This document shows, piece after piece, positions 16,547 through 24,641 of a stretch of DNA of 36,170 nucleotides (position 1 is its first letter; each line of letters opens with the position of its first letter). The notes beneath the pieces were generated by a model. The model ran no database searches, was not told the origin of the DNA, and saw only the letters and a list, made by a program, of their open reading frames with translations. Source of the DNA: CAMBRF01 sp964404035 (GTDB lineage Bacteria; Verrucomicrobiota; Kiritimatiellia; CAIKKV01; CAITUY01); assembly GCA_964404035.1 (NCBI GenBank), contig CAYOIT010000028.1, positions 1 through 36,170 on the forward strand, in the 5' to 3' direction. Both the position numbers and the translations under genes were made by a program.

Positions 16547-16575
16547 ATTAGAAACGTATTTTCAGCTTTCGTCAA
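16547..16575 (-). promoter_or_regulatory. Predicted sigma-70 promoter of the phosphatase operon
   Basis: On the minus strand TTGACG (16575-16570) is separated by exactly 17 bases from TCTAAT (16552-16547, 5/6 match). Transcription should begin near 16540, about 50 bases before the GTG start. An 11-base palindrome (GGGGAATCCCC, 16578-16588) sits directly upstream of the -35 and could be an activator or repressor site. Confidence 0.55.
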
Positions 16576-16652
16576 TCGGGGAATCCCCTAGATCCGGGTA
16601 GGGCCGCCCCTGACAGTCGATGGGCGTCACGTTTTCTGCACTCGACGTTGGC

Positions 16653-16678
16653 GGGAGCGGACTGTACACTCCGCTCCC
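16653..16678. promoter_or_regulatory. Near-perfect 26-bp palindrome before the BHMT-MetF start
   Basis: Bases 16653-16661 are the reverse complement of 16670-16678 (arm GGGAGCGGA), and the centre is TGTACA with a single C/C mismatch on each side. It abuts the GTG at 16679. A modest promoter match (TCGACG 16642-16647, 17 bases, TACACT 16665-16670) would put its -10 inside the palindrome, as expected for a repressor operator. As RNA it would form a hairpin blocking the ribosome site. Confidence 0.5.
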
Positions 16679-18544
16679 GTGAAAAACATGCAGACCATAG
16701 TCGGGAAAGCGCGCGAAAGCGTTCTGGTGTTTGATGGCGCCATGGGGACGATGATCTACCAACGTGGTGTCTTTCTTAACGCCTGCTACGATGAATTATG
16801 CCTCACACAGCCGCAGTTGATCCTGGGCATACACAAGGAATACGTCGAAGCCGGCGCTGATGTCCTCGAAACCAATACCTTCGGCGCCAACCGGATCAAG
16901 CTGGGGCCCTATGGGCTTGCGGACCGCGTCGCCGATATCAACCGGGCCGCGGTGAAACTGGCGCGTGAGGCCGCCGGGCAGCAGGTCTATGTGGCGGCCT
17001 CCATCGGTCCCTGTTTTGCCCCCGATCATCCGCCCGGCCCCGCGGCCTTGCAGGAATCGGATGAGGCCCTGGATGAGCAACTGGCGGTGCTGGCCGCCGA
17101 GGGCGTGGATCTGATCGTTCTGGAAACGTTCCAGGATATCGGCCAACTGCGGCGGGCCGCCGGTCTGGCCAAGCGCAGGGGACTGCCGGTGCTGGCTTCT
17201 TTCACCCTCGGCGCTCCGGTCGGCCCGGTAGCGGGGGAAAGCCCGGAGGAGGGGATTGCCCGGCAGTTGGAGACGGACCCCAACGTGGACCTGATCGGCC
17301 TGAACTGCGGGCTCGGACCGGCGGATCTTTTCACCCCCGCCAAGCGGGTCATTGCCTGTGTCGCCAAGCCCGTGGTGGTCATGCCGAATGCCGGGGGGCC
17401 CCGCGAGGTCGCCGGGCGCATGCTCTATCTGAACAGTCCCGAGTATTTCACCGAGTTCTGCAAACGGTATGTCGAACTGGGGGCGCGCGGGATCGGAGGC
17501 TGTTGCGGCACCACGCCCGCCCACATTCGGATGGCGGCGCGCGCGGTGAAAGCCATGAGCGGAGTGAAGCAGTATGTCTCGATCGCTTCGGTGGCCAGGG
17601 ACGAGGGCGGTTCCGTGACGTCCGTCCGTCCGGTGGTCGAGGCCCTGCCTTTTGCCGAGAAATCGGCGTTTGCCGCCAAACTGGCGGCAGGTCAGAGGGT
17701 GACGTCCGTTGAACTGCTTCCGCCTCAAACGGGAGGCGGGCTCAAGACGTTTATCGACCGCTGCCGCACCTGCCAGGCGGCTGGTGTCGACGCGATCAAT
17801 CTGCCTGACGGACCGCGGGCCAGCGCGCGCATGTCGGTGATTGCGACGGCTTTTTCCATGTTGAAGGAAGTGACGATTGAGCCGTTGCCTCACTATTGCT
17901 GCCGGGATCGTAACCTTATCGGCATGCAGTCCGACCTTCTCGGCGGCTACGCCCTGGGATTGAAGACCTGGCTGTTCATCACCGGCGATCCGCCCAAGTT
18001 GGGCAACTATCCCGACGCCACCGGGGTGTTCGACCTCGATGCCATCGGACTCTCGGCCCTGGCTGACCACTTGAACCATGGGTTCGATGCGGCCGGGCAG
18101 TCGATCGGGCAACCCACGGCGATGGCCATTGGCGTGGGAGCGAATCCCGTGGCGGTGGAAATGGAGCGGGAGATCAGCCGCTACTTCCAGAAGATCGACG
18201 TGGGGGCGGAGTTTGCCTTCACGCAACCCGTGTTCGAGGCCGAGGCCCTGCTTCGGTTCGTCGACCGGGTGGGGAAGCACCACCGGACGATTCCCATTCT
18301 GGCGGGGATCTACCCGCTGTTGTCCTTCAAGAACGCAGAGTTCATGAGCAGTCATGTGCCCGGTGTGGTCGTGCCCGCCGCGATCCTGGAGCGGATGAGC
18401 AAGTGCACGACGAAGGAGGATGGCATCAAGGTCGGCATCGAGATTGCCCGTGAGATCCGGGAACAGATTGCCGACGTGGTGGCCGGCTTCCAGGTGTCGG
18501 CCCCCATGGGCCGCGTGAACATCGCCCTCGACGTGCTGGCCTAA
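16679..18544 (+). CDS. Homocysteine S-methyltransferase / methylene-THF reductase fusion
   Basis: This 621-residue bifunctional protein joins a homocysteine methyltransferase domain (about residues 10-300) to a MetF-type 5,10-methylenetetrahydrofolate reductase (about 330-615). The Zn/thiol ligands are visible as Cys210 (LNCGLGP) and Cys275-Cys276 (GGCCGTTP). The MetF part opens with SVELLPPQ, where Glu345 matches the catalytic Glu. It resembles Bacillus YitJ-type fusions and should feed methyl groups into methionine synthesis. No cobalamin-binding domain follows, unlike MetH. Start is GTG 16679 or ATG 16688; neither has a clear ribosome site, and a palindrome lies just upstream. Confidence 0.92.
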   Translation: MKNMQTIVGKARESVLVFDGAMGTMIYQRGVFLNACYDELCLTQPQLILGIHKEYVEAGADVLETNTFGANRIKLGPYGLADRVADINRAAVKLAREAAGQQVYVAASIGPCFAPDHPPGPAALQESDEALDEQLAVLAAEGVDLIVLETFQDIGQLRRAAGLAKRRGLPVLASFTLGAPVGPVAGESPEEGIARQLETDPNVDLIGLNCGLGPADLFTPAKRVIACVAKPVVVMPNAGGPREVAGRMLYLNSPEYFTEFCKRYVELGARGIGGCCGTTPAHIRMAARAVKAMSGVKQYVSIASVARDEGGSVTSVRPVVEALPFAEKSAFAAKLAAGQRVTSVELLPPQTGGGLKTFIDRCRTCQAAGVDAINLPDGPRASARMSVIATAFSMLKEVTIEPLPHYCCRDRNLIGMQSDLLGGYALGLKTWLFITGDPPKLGNYPDATGVFDLDAIGLSALADHLNHGFDAAGQSIGQPTAMAIGVGANPVAVEMEREISRYFQKIDVGAEFAFTQPVFEAEALLRFVDRVGKHHRTIPILAGIYPLLSFKNAEFMSSHVPGVVVPAAILERMSKCTTKEDGIKVGIEIAREIREQIADVVAGFQVSAPMGRVNIALDVLA

Positions 18545-18576
18545 GGCGCAGGGCCGACCACAAAGGAAAGAAGGGC

Positions 18577-19608
18577 ATGACAAGCGAAGTCTCATTGGAC
18601 GAGTCGTATTTCCAGGGTGTCCTCTCGGTGGAGCGGACGGCGGAGGGGCTGCGACCCTGGCGGTTGCCGCACACGAAGCGGCACTGGTTTCTGTCGCCGG
18701 ATGAAGGGTTGATGGGACGGGCCGCTTGCACCAGCGGCGTCCGCCTGAGGTTCGAAACAGAGTCGACAGTGTTGACGCTCCGGTTCCGTCCTTTGGAAGA
18801 GCCGGGGCCGGTGATTCCGGACCGGCATTGCTTCGATGCGGTCATCGACGACCGCATCATTCAGGTGGTCCGCTGCGGGGGCGGCGCCGAGGAGGCTGTA
18901 TTCGATACCATCGGGCACGGGCGCCGGGTCGTCGAACTCTGGTTGCCGCCCGGCTGCCCCGTGACGATCACGGGGCTTTTGGCCTCTGATGCGGCCACGG
19001 TGAGAGCGGTCCCCGATCCGCGCCCCCTGTGGGTGACCTGGGGAAGCTCGATCACGCAGTGTGTGCGCGCCGGAAGCGCGGCGCGCACCTGGCCGGCCAC
19101 GGTAGCGCGGCGCCACGGGCTGAACCTCCTCAACCTCGGCTATGGCGGGCAGTGCTACCTGGACCCGGCCGTGGCCCTGGTCATTCGAGATCTTCCGGCC
19201 CGGTATCTCTCGCTCAAACTGGGGATTAACGCCGCCATCAGCAGCAACCTCAACGAGCGGACCTACCAGGCGATGGTGGCTGCCGCGGTCGCTATTATCC
19301 GCGAGAAACAGCCCTGCACGCCGCTGGCGCTCGTATCGCCCATTGGTTTTCCGCGTCATGAGACAGCGCCGAATGCCGTGGGGTATACCGTCACGGCGAT
19401 GCGCCGGGACCTGGCCACTGTTCACCGCTGCTTTGTCGAGGCCGGGGATCCCAACCTGCACCACGTTGACGGCCTGGCGATCTTCACGGTGGATGAGATC
19501 GGCCGCTACACCCGGGATCAGTGTCATCCGAATGCCGAGGGCATTGACCTTATGGCGGACCGCTTCAGTGCGCTGGTGATGAGCCGGTTGATGTCTGCAC
19601 GCCAGTGA
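18577..19608 (+). CDS. SGNH/GDSL-family esterase with N-terminal beta domain
   Basis: The C-terminal half is an SGNH hydrolase: block I is WGSSIT with nucleophile Ser158, block II has Gly in NLGYGGQCYL, block III is LGINAA, and block V is DQCH with Asp314 and His317. The N-terminal 130 or so residues look like the beta-sandwich domain preceding SGNH domains in SsfX3-like and CE2-like esterases. No signal peptide is visible. It probably removes acyl groups from carbohydrates or small molecules; the substrate cannot be told. AAGGAAAGAAGG before the ATG is a strong ribosome site, and the gene lies 32 bases after BHMT-MetF. Confidence 0.8.
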   Translation: MTSEVSLDESYFQGVLSVERTAEGLRPWRLPHTKRHWFLSPDEGLMGRAACTSGVRLRFETESTVLTLRFRPLEEPGPVIPDRHCFDAVIDDRIIQVVRCGGGAEEAVFDTIGHGRRVVELWLPPGCPVTITGLLASDAATVRAVPDPRPLWVTWGSSITQCVRAGSAARTWPATVARRHGLNLLNLGYGGQCYLDPAVALVIRDLPARYLSLKLGINAAISSNLNERTYQAMVAAAVAIIREKQPCTPLALVSPIGFPRHETAPNAVGYTVTAMRRDLATVHRCFVEAGDPNLHHVDGLAIFTVDEIGRYTRDQCHPNAEGIDLMADRFSALVMSRLMSARQ

Positions 19609-19654
19609 ACCTTTCTGTCGCCTGCGACGTTTATAAGATACGGGCTCTTCGCTA

Positions 19655-19707
19655 GCAGGCCGGGCGTTACGAGCCCGGCGGCGGGCAGCGTAGTGCCCGC
19701 CGTACTG
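19655..19707 (+). repeat. REP/BIME-like double hairpin, copy 2
   Basis: Hairpin 1 has stem GCCGGGC/GCCCGGC with loop GTTACGA; hairpin 2 is identical to that of copy 1 (GGCGGGCA/TGCCCGCC, loop GCGTAG), ending GTACTG. The foot reads GCAG instead of GTAG. After the hairpins, similarity to copy 1 continues to AGTCGCTAA at 19745-19752, next to the tonB-like start codon. Confidence 0.72.
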
Positions 19708-19755
19708 CGGAAGACACGTGCAAGAACGTTTCTATTCCGGAGAGAGTCGCTAACC

Positions 19756-20535
19756 ATGAATCTGGCCTCAACTCCTTCTCTCCGTTATGCTGGCAAGGCA
19801 GGGGAACGGCCCCTGAAACGCCGGGGCGACTGGCTCATGGCGTTCACCGCCGCGCTCCTGCTGCACGGGGTGGCGATTGGTCTCGTCCTGTCCCCGGTCA
19901 AGCGGTCCCCTTTGCCCCTCTTTGCTTCCAGCGTGATCAGCGTCGAGGTGATGATGACGGGGGCGGCACAGGATGAGGTGTCGGGGATGTTGGCTGAGGC
20001 CCTGCCGCCCGTGCCGGAATCCAGGGCCCTTCCCGCCTCAGCATCGTTGCCCGAGGTGGCGCCCCTCATGATGCCGGATCCGGCGGTGCCAGGCCCGACG
20101 CCCTGGGATTCCGCGGAGAGTGCTGTCCGGCGGGTCGATCCCTTGAGCCTGGTGTCTCCCGCCAGGGGCGGTTTCCTGCCGGAAAGGCCGGCGACGGGAG
20201 CGGGCAAGGCGGCGATGGGTTCCCCGGCATCGGCGGCTCCTGCTGCAGGGACCCCAGGGGTGAGGGGCCCGTCGGCGGTCCTGTCCGAGGTCCAGCTGCG
20301 ATATCCCTATTACGCGCGCGCCGAGGGCCAGGAAGGGGCGGTCACCGTGCGGGTGCAGGTGAGCGCAGAGGGCCGGGTGCAATCGGCGGAAGTCGTGCGG
20401 AGCAGCGGCTTTGCGGCCCTGGATGAAGCGGCGGTGGGGGCTGTCACCAAAGCCCGTTTTGCCCCGGCCGAGCGCGGCGGACAGCGGGTTACCGGACAGG
20501 CCGACGTTACGTTCGACTTCCGACTTAAGGACTAG
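19756..20535 (+). CDS. TonB-like energy transducer
   Basis: The 259-residue protein has a cytoplasmic basic start, one membrane helix at about residues 26-46, a long Pro/Ala-rich periplasmic linker (about 60-170) and a C-terminal TonB domain (about 175-259, with LRYPYYARAEGQEGAVTVRV and ending VTFDFRLKD). TonB proteins carry proton-motive energy to outer-membrane receptors. No ExbB, ExbD or TonB-dependent receptor lies nearby. I chose ATG 19756 because GGAGAGAG lies upstream and the membrane segment is then well placed; an in-frame ATG... like start at 19693 falls inside repeat copy 2 and is rejected. The ribosome site itself lies in repeat-related sequence. Confidence 0.82.
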   Translation: MNLASTPSLRYAGKAGERPLKRRGDWLMAFTAALLLHGVAIGLVLSPVKRSPLPLFASSVISVEVMMTGAAQDEVSGMLAEALPPVPESRALPASASLPEVAPLMMPDPAVPGPTPWDSAESAVRRVDPLSLVSPARGGFLPERPATGAGKAAMGSPASAAPAAGTPGVRGPSAVLSEVQLRYPYYARAEGQEGAVTVRVQVSAEGRVQSAEVVRSSGFAALDEAAVGAVTKARFAPAERGGQRVTGQADVTFDFRLKD

Positions 20536-20571
20536 ATGATGGCTCGTTCAGAGACCTGCTTTCATGGAATA

Positions 20572-20601
20572 TTGACGGGTGGCGATAGAACAAGCTATAA
20601 G
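20572..20601 (+). promoter_or_regulatory. Predicted sigma-70 promoter of small zinc-ribbon gene
   Basis: TTGACG (20572-20577) and TATAAG (20596-20601) are separated by 18 bases. Transcription from about 20608 gives a roughly 97-base leader before the ATG at 20705. That leader contains an imperfect hairpin (CCGGTAC at 20652-20658 with GTA 20678-20680 and CCGG 20684-20687). Confidence 0.5.
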
Positions 20602-20704
20602 TAGCCAACTAGTAATCCAAGTGATGCTGACCATCGGTTTCTAAGGGGATACCGGTACGTGGCGGAATCGCGAGAGAGTACAACCGGTTGGAGTCGATGG
20701 AGAG

Positions 20705-20920
20705 ATGGACGACACCAAGAAGCATTTCCTATGCAGGGCCTGTAACCACGAGGATGTTGAAAGCGCATTCGGGAAAGGGATTGTGTGCCCGCGATGCCGA
20801 AGTGCCGAGGTGGTGCTGGCGGCGGTCTGGCACAGGTTCAAGCAAGCCCAGTCGTGTGGGGCGGAGCCCGGATCGCTACCGGAGCAGCCGGCCGGCAACC
20901 TTGACCAGCCCCAGGGGTAG
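20705..20920 (+). CDS. Small zinc-ribbon protein
   Basis: The 71-residue frame has two Cys pairs, CRAC (residues 10-13) and CPRC (28-31), spaced as a zinc ribbon; the remainder is unrecognised and the tail (about 50-71) is Gly/Pro/Gln-rich. TGGAGAG lies directly before the ATG and a good promoter stands about 100 bases upstream, which favours a real gene. It overlaps the end of the convergent membrane-protein gene by 45 bases. Function unknown; small zinc ribbons often bind nucleic acid or act as protein-interaction modules. Confidence 0.55.
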   Translation: MDDTKKHFLCRACNHEDVESAFGKGIVCPRCRSAEVVLAAVWHRFKQAQSCGAEPGSLPEQPAGNLDQPQG

Positions 20921-21808
20921 AAGACCCGCGAAGAGCAGCAGGGTGATCAGCGACGGAGGGTTGAGCGGCGCCGGTGCGGCACGGGCAAGGTTCCAGTAGA
21001 TCAGCAGCCCTGTGAACCAGATCACGGCGAAGTTGGCCGTCGGATGATCCGATCGGATGAGCTGCCGTCCCGGTTGGCGGTGCTCCGTGAAGGGGAAGAA
21101 CAGATTCGACCCCATGAACCCCAGTTGGTCCGCCAGGATGTGCAGGCCGCAAGCGCCCGCCGCGATGCCGGCGGCCCGCAAGCCCCCGAACCCGCCCACC
21201 AGAAGCGCCAGTCCGGCGGCAAACGTCAGACTGTGACTCCATTGGCGGTGCCAGGGAATAAACCGGACGCAGACGCGGCCGTCAGGCTGTGGATCCATGG
21301 AAAAGGACGGTCCCTCAAAGATATCCATTTCAGTCGTGGCCTCATAGTCGGTGACGATCGAGCATTCCAACGGGGCCATGGCCTCGGCCGGTGGAGTCGA
21401 GTCCTCCGGGACCGGAGCGCGTCCGGTGGTCACGACTCCAGTGTAGGCGACGGCTACGCCATGCCGGGTCTCGTCGAAAGTGAGGCGGTATTGTCCCCAT
21501 AGGCCAGCGCCCACGCGCGCGGTGTTGAGCTTGACGCGGACAGGCTTGCCCGTGGCCCGGGCATCATGAATGGCCCGGGCCAGAGCGGAGGCGATCAGGG
21601 CCGGGTCAGGGTCGGACGGATCGGGGACGATCTCCCGGTCATGCCGGTAGAAATAGCGCGCCAGCTTGAAGTCGAGCGTATCGGGCAGGAGACCGGCCAC
21701 CCCGCCCAGCACGAAGAACAGCGGGTTACCGTTGGTGGCCGCCTCAATAGCGTGCGGCCAGAATGAAGCGAATCCCACGCCGGCGACAAAATGGGTCAGT
21801 CCTTTCAT
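20876..21808 (-). CDS. YdjM/DUF457-like membrane protein, putative hydrolase
   Basis: This 310-residue protein resembles the YdjM (LexA-binding, DUF457) family of inner-membrane putative metal-dependent hydrolases. An N-terminal hydrophobic region contains GGVAGLLPDTLDF (residues 35-47). HRQWSHS (His187, His192) and HILADQLG (His223, Asp227) give the family's His/Asp metal-type motifs, followed by more membrane helices. Residues about 55-180 form a large polar insert that I do not recognise. It lies 3 bases after the TctA-like gene and is last in the seven-gene minus-strand run. Enzyme activity is only predicted for the family. Confidence 0.75.
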   Translation of the reverse strand: MKGLTHFVAGVGFASFWPHAIEAATNGNPLFFVLGGVAGLLPDTLDFKLARYFYRHDREIVPDPSDPDPALIASALARAIHDARATGKPVRVKLNTARVGAGLWGQYRLTFDETRHGVAVAYTGVVTTGRAPVPEDSTPPAEAMAPLECSIVTDYEATTEMDIFEGPSFSMDPQPDGRVCVRFIPWHRQWSHSLTFAAGLALLVGGFGGLRAAGIAAGACGLHILADQLGFMGSNLFFPFTEHRQPGRQLIRSDHPTANFAVIWFTGLLIYWNLARAAPAPLNPPSLITLLLFAGLLPLGLVKVAGRLLR

Positions 21809-21811
21809 GGT

Positions 21812-23152
21812 TTAGGCGAGTCCCAGAAAATGGGCGATATCCGGGCCGATGCCCGACAGGTTACAGGCCATGGGCAGAAGGATGACTCCCAGGCAGTTCA
21901 TGCGGCGTGAGTCGAACAGCACGGGGATCAGGCCGATGCCGGCGGAGACCAGCATGAGCGCCAGGCCGGTCCACCCCGTGATCCCCAGCACGAGCAGCAC
22001 GATCACGCCCAAGGCGCACCAGGATAAGGCGCGAAAGCCGATGTGTTCCATGGCGCGGAGCGTGAGACGCGTGCAGAGCGGAAGGATCGCGAGCGCGGTC
22101 GCTGTGGCGACCGCCATTGCGGCCACGGCGGGCCAATAGTCCTCCCGGCCCGGGCTGTAGATTCCGTGGAGCAGGGAGGCGCCGGCGCCTCGCGCCACGT
22201 GCAGACCGGGCACGAACAAAAGAAGCAGTCCACCCACGTAGTAAACCACCTTGGCGGCCCCCTGCGCGACGAGAAACGTGCGTTCGTTCCGCAACGAGGT
22301 CGCATGTCCGGCCAGCATGCCGCCGAGGCCTCCGCTCACGACCGGAATGAACGCCGAAAACGCGCCGCCGAGGGTTCCTCCGGCGATGCCGTGCAGGAGT
22401 TCGCGGGCCTCCACCTGCACGGAGGTGCCCGTGTATTGGGTGGGAATGGGCACGCGGCTGATGAGATTCACCAGGAGCCAGGGCAGGGCAAAGAGTCCGG
22501 CAAAGACCGGCGTGAGATTCTGAAAAGACGTGTGGATGGAAAGCGGTGAATGATACAGCATGATGAATCCCAGCAGTCCCGAGAGCAGAAAGGTGGCCAA
22601 CCCGGCCATGGCATTCGCCGTGCCGGCGGTGAAGCGATCCCAGGAACTCAGTGCGGCGGTCCGGCCCTTTGGCCATTCCGACATAAGCATAAAGGCGATG
22701 ACCGCCCAGATGATCCAGTGATAATGCGGGGCGAGTACCCCATGCAGGGTCGGCAATACCCGCGGTGCAAAGGGGGTTGCCGCGAAGACCAGGGCCAGGG
22801 CGCCCGCGGCGCCCAGGGCGGTCAGAATGACCGCCTCATAGCCTCGCCGGGCCATCAGGTAACGCTGCCCGGGCAGGACCGTGAAAAGCGTGCTCTCGTC
22901 CGGAGCCGAGAGCAGGATGGCCGGCACCGTGTTCACGATGGTCCAGCCGGTGACCAGGCCGATGGCCAGCGCGGACAGCCACAGGCCCGGGAGGTTGGAG
23001 GCCAGGCCCTGATCCGGAAGCAGGAGGAGTCCGCCGCCGATGAGCGTATAGATGTGAAGGGCCGGCAGGCAGGCGGTGAAGCTTCCTGCCAGCGCCCCCA
23101 GAACGGCCGCCGGCACAACCCCGAGCAATGCCATGAGCCAGGGATCGCTCAT
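21812..23152 (-). CDS. TctA-like (COG1784-type) polytopic membrane protein
   Basis: The 446-residue protein is almost wholly hydrophobic with about ten or more membrane segments. It resembles TctA-family permeases, especially the COG1784 branch best known from archaea. A first half has GALAGSFTACLPALHIYTL (residues 19-37), NTVPAILLSAPDESTLFTVL and a PGQRYLMARRGYEAV stretch. The second half repeats a similar GGTLGGAFSAFIPVVSGGLG module, as expected for inverted-repeat transporters. No TctB or TctC partner is encoded, so the tripartite mechanism is unlikely. Substrate unknown. Its ATG overlaps the CDF stop (ATGA). Confidence 0.75.
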   Translation of the reverse strand: MSDPWLMALLGVVPAAVLGALAGSFTACLPALHIYTLIGGGLLLLPDQGLASNLPGLWLSALAIGLVTGWTIVNTVPAILLSAPDESTLFTVLPGQRYLMARRGYEAVILTALGAAGALALVFAATPFAPRVLPTLHGVLAPHYHWIIWAVIAFMLMSEWPKGRTAALSSWDRFTAGTANAMAGLATFLLSGLLGFIMLYHSPLSIHTSFQNLTPVFAGLFALPWLLVNLISRVPIPTQYTGTSVQVEARELLHGIAGGTLGGAFSAFIPVVSGGLGGMLAGHATSLRNERTFLVAQGAAKVVYYVGGLLLLFVPGLHVARGAGASLLHGIYSPGREDYWPAVAAMAVATATALAILPLCTRLTLRAMEHIGFRALSWCALGVIVLLVLGITGWTGLALMLVSAGIGLIPVLFDSRRMNCLGVILLPMACNLSGIGPDIAHFLGLA

Positions 23153-24051
23153 GGGGGGGCAACCGCTGGCCGGCTGGGGTGGTAGTGAACGTAAGCCCGC
23201 TCGACCATGCCGATGCCCCTGCCGAGAGTGGTTTCCACCTGCGAGGCGATGGCATCCCCCTGCGATACCGTGAGGTTCCCGTCGATTCCGATCTGAACAT
23301 TCAGCACCAGATAAGGCCCGAAGCGGTGGGCGTGAACCTCCTCCACTGCCTGGATGTTCGGGACCGTTTTCAAAAGCTCACGGACTTGCTCGTCGAGCTG
23401 CTCGCCGGGGACCGTATCCATGAGGTCGGCTGAGGAATCCCGCAGGATCTGAATGCCGGTGCGGAGCACCATGAACGCCACGACGCCGCCTACCAGGGGG
23501 TCCACGAAGGGAAAGCCCATCCGGCCAAAGAAGATGCCGACGGCCGCACCCATGGCCGAGAACACGTCATTCCGATGGTCGGCCGCCAGGGCCAGAATGG
23601 CCACATTGCGGGAACGCTGTCCCACCCGACGTGTGGCGGCGGTCAGTGCGATTTTGAGCAGCACGGTGAACAGGGCGACCCAGAGCGCGCTGATCTCGGC
23701 GCCTCCGTAGGTGCTGGCGCCCGCGAAATAGTCGTAGACCTTGTTGATGGAGTCCCAGAAGATCGCCACGGCGGTGGCCACAATGAAAGCGCCGACCACC
23801 AGGGCCGAAATGGTTTCCAGTTGCGAATGCCCGTAAGGGTGCTCGCGGTCCGCCGGCTTACCGGCCAGACGCATGAAGATTTTGACGACAATGTAGTAGG
23901 CCACATCCGACGTCGAGTTGATGCCGTCCGCGAGCAGCGCCGGACTGTGGCCGAGCACGCCGATGGAAGTCTTGAGGGCAGCCAGCAGCACATTGGAGCC
24001 GAGGCCGACGTTGACGATGGTGTCTCCGTCATGTTTCAACGATCGGCTCAT
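23149..24051 (-). CDS. Cation diffusion facilitator (CDF) metal exporter
   Basis: CDF proteins export Zn2+, Fe2+, Mn2+ or similar ions by proton antiport as dimers. The 300-residue product has six predicted membrane helices. Metal-site candidates are LADGINSTSD in helix 2 (D42, N45, D49) and AADHRNDV in helix 5 (D158, H159, D162), and the HPYGH motif (71-75) is typical. The cytoplasmic C-terminal domain (about 215-295) has VEEVHAHRFGPY. The motif differs from the classical D-x3-D zinc site, so the ion is uncertain. It overlaps hpt upstream and the TctA-like gene downstream by 4 bases each. Confidence 0.92.
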   Translation of the reverse strand: MSRSLKHDGDTIVNVGLGSNVLLAALKTSIGVLGHSPALLADGINSTSDVAYYIVVKIFMRLAGKPADREHPYGHSQLETISALVVGAFIVATAVAIFWDSINKVYDYFAGASTYGGAEISALWVALFTVLLKIALTAATRRVGQRSRNVAILALAADHRNDVFSAMGAAVGIFFGRMGFPFVDPLVGGVVAFMVLRTGIQILRDSSADLMDTVPGEQLDEQVRELLKTVPNIQAVEEVHAHRFGPYLVLNVQIGIDGNLTVSQGDAIASQVETTLGRGIGMVERAYVHYHPSRPAVAPP

Positions 24052-24641
24052 GATGGGTCTCGATTCGGTAGAGCGGTGTCAAAGCTGAGTAACGCGAGGT
24101 AGGGAAGATGCCGGTGCCGGTTGTCGTGGTCAAGCCCATAACCGACCGCAAACACATCGTCGATATGAAACCCGACATAATCGGCCGTCATGGGCACCCG
24201 CCGGCGGGATGGCTTGTCGAGGAGCACGCAGGTCCGCACTTCGGCGGCGCCTTTTTCAAGCAGAAGGCGGCAGGCGGTCTGCAGCGTCAAGCCTGTGTCC
24301 AGGATATCGTCAATGAGCAGGACCGGGTGACCCGCCACGGAAACGGTCAGGTCGTGCCCGACCAGGACACGCCCCGAACTGGTGGTGTTCGGGCCATAGC
24401 TGGACAAGCCGATAAAATCGATGGCCAGATGAATGCCGCGCTCCGAGAGCAGCCGGGCCAGGTCGGCCACGAAGACGAAACTGCCTTTCAGAATGGCGAC
24501 GGTGATGAGATCGGTGGGGCCGTAATCACGCGCGATTTCCGCGGCCAGAACATCGAGTCGTTCCCGGATCTGTTTGGCGGAGAACAAGACCCCGGCCAGG
24601 TGCGGCGTCGTGAGGGGGGAAGGCGACGGTTGTGCGGTCAC
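24048..24641 (-). CDS. hpt: Hypoxanthine phosphoribosyltransferase
   Basis: HPRT salvages hypoxanthine/guanine to IMP/GMP with PRPP. Diagnostic features in the 197 residues are LKGS (51-54, the cis-peptide PPi loop), the flexible-loop SY dipeptide (81-82) and the PRPP motif LIDDILDTGLT (D111, D112, D115, T116). The GTG start overlaps the stop of the zinc-ribbon/OB-fold gene (GTGA) and its stop overlaps the CDF start (ATGA). It is the only soluble metabolic enzyme in this otherwise membrane-protein operon. A roughly 20-residue extension precedes the catalytic core. Confidence 0.95.
   Translation of the reverse strand: MTAQPSPSPLTTPHLAGVLFSAKQIRERLDVLAAEIARDYGPTDLITVAILKGSFVFVADLARLLSERGIHLAIDFIGLSSYGPNTTSSGRVLVGHDLTVSVAGHPVLLIDDILDTGLTLQTACRLLLEKGAAEVRTCVLLDKPSRRRVPMTADYVGFHIDDVFAVGYGLDHDNRHRHLPYLALLSFDTALPNRDPS

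Noticed and set aside
16560..16678. SAM, SAH or THF riboswitch before BHMT-MetF
   Set aside because: I could not find the conserved core or pseudoknot of any known class; only a simple palindrome is visible.
16796..18595. 599-codon frame antisense to BHMT-MetF, and similar ones opposite murE (7174-8790) and fucI (26765-28621)
   Set aside because: The opposite genes carry complete, conserved active sites; these frames show no recognised motif.
19693..19755. Upstream start for the TonB-like gene
   Set aside because: It would begin inside REP hairpin 2 and add 21 unconserved residues, whereas ATG 19756 has a ribosome site and a normal N-terminus.
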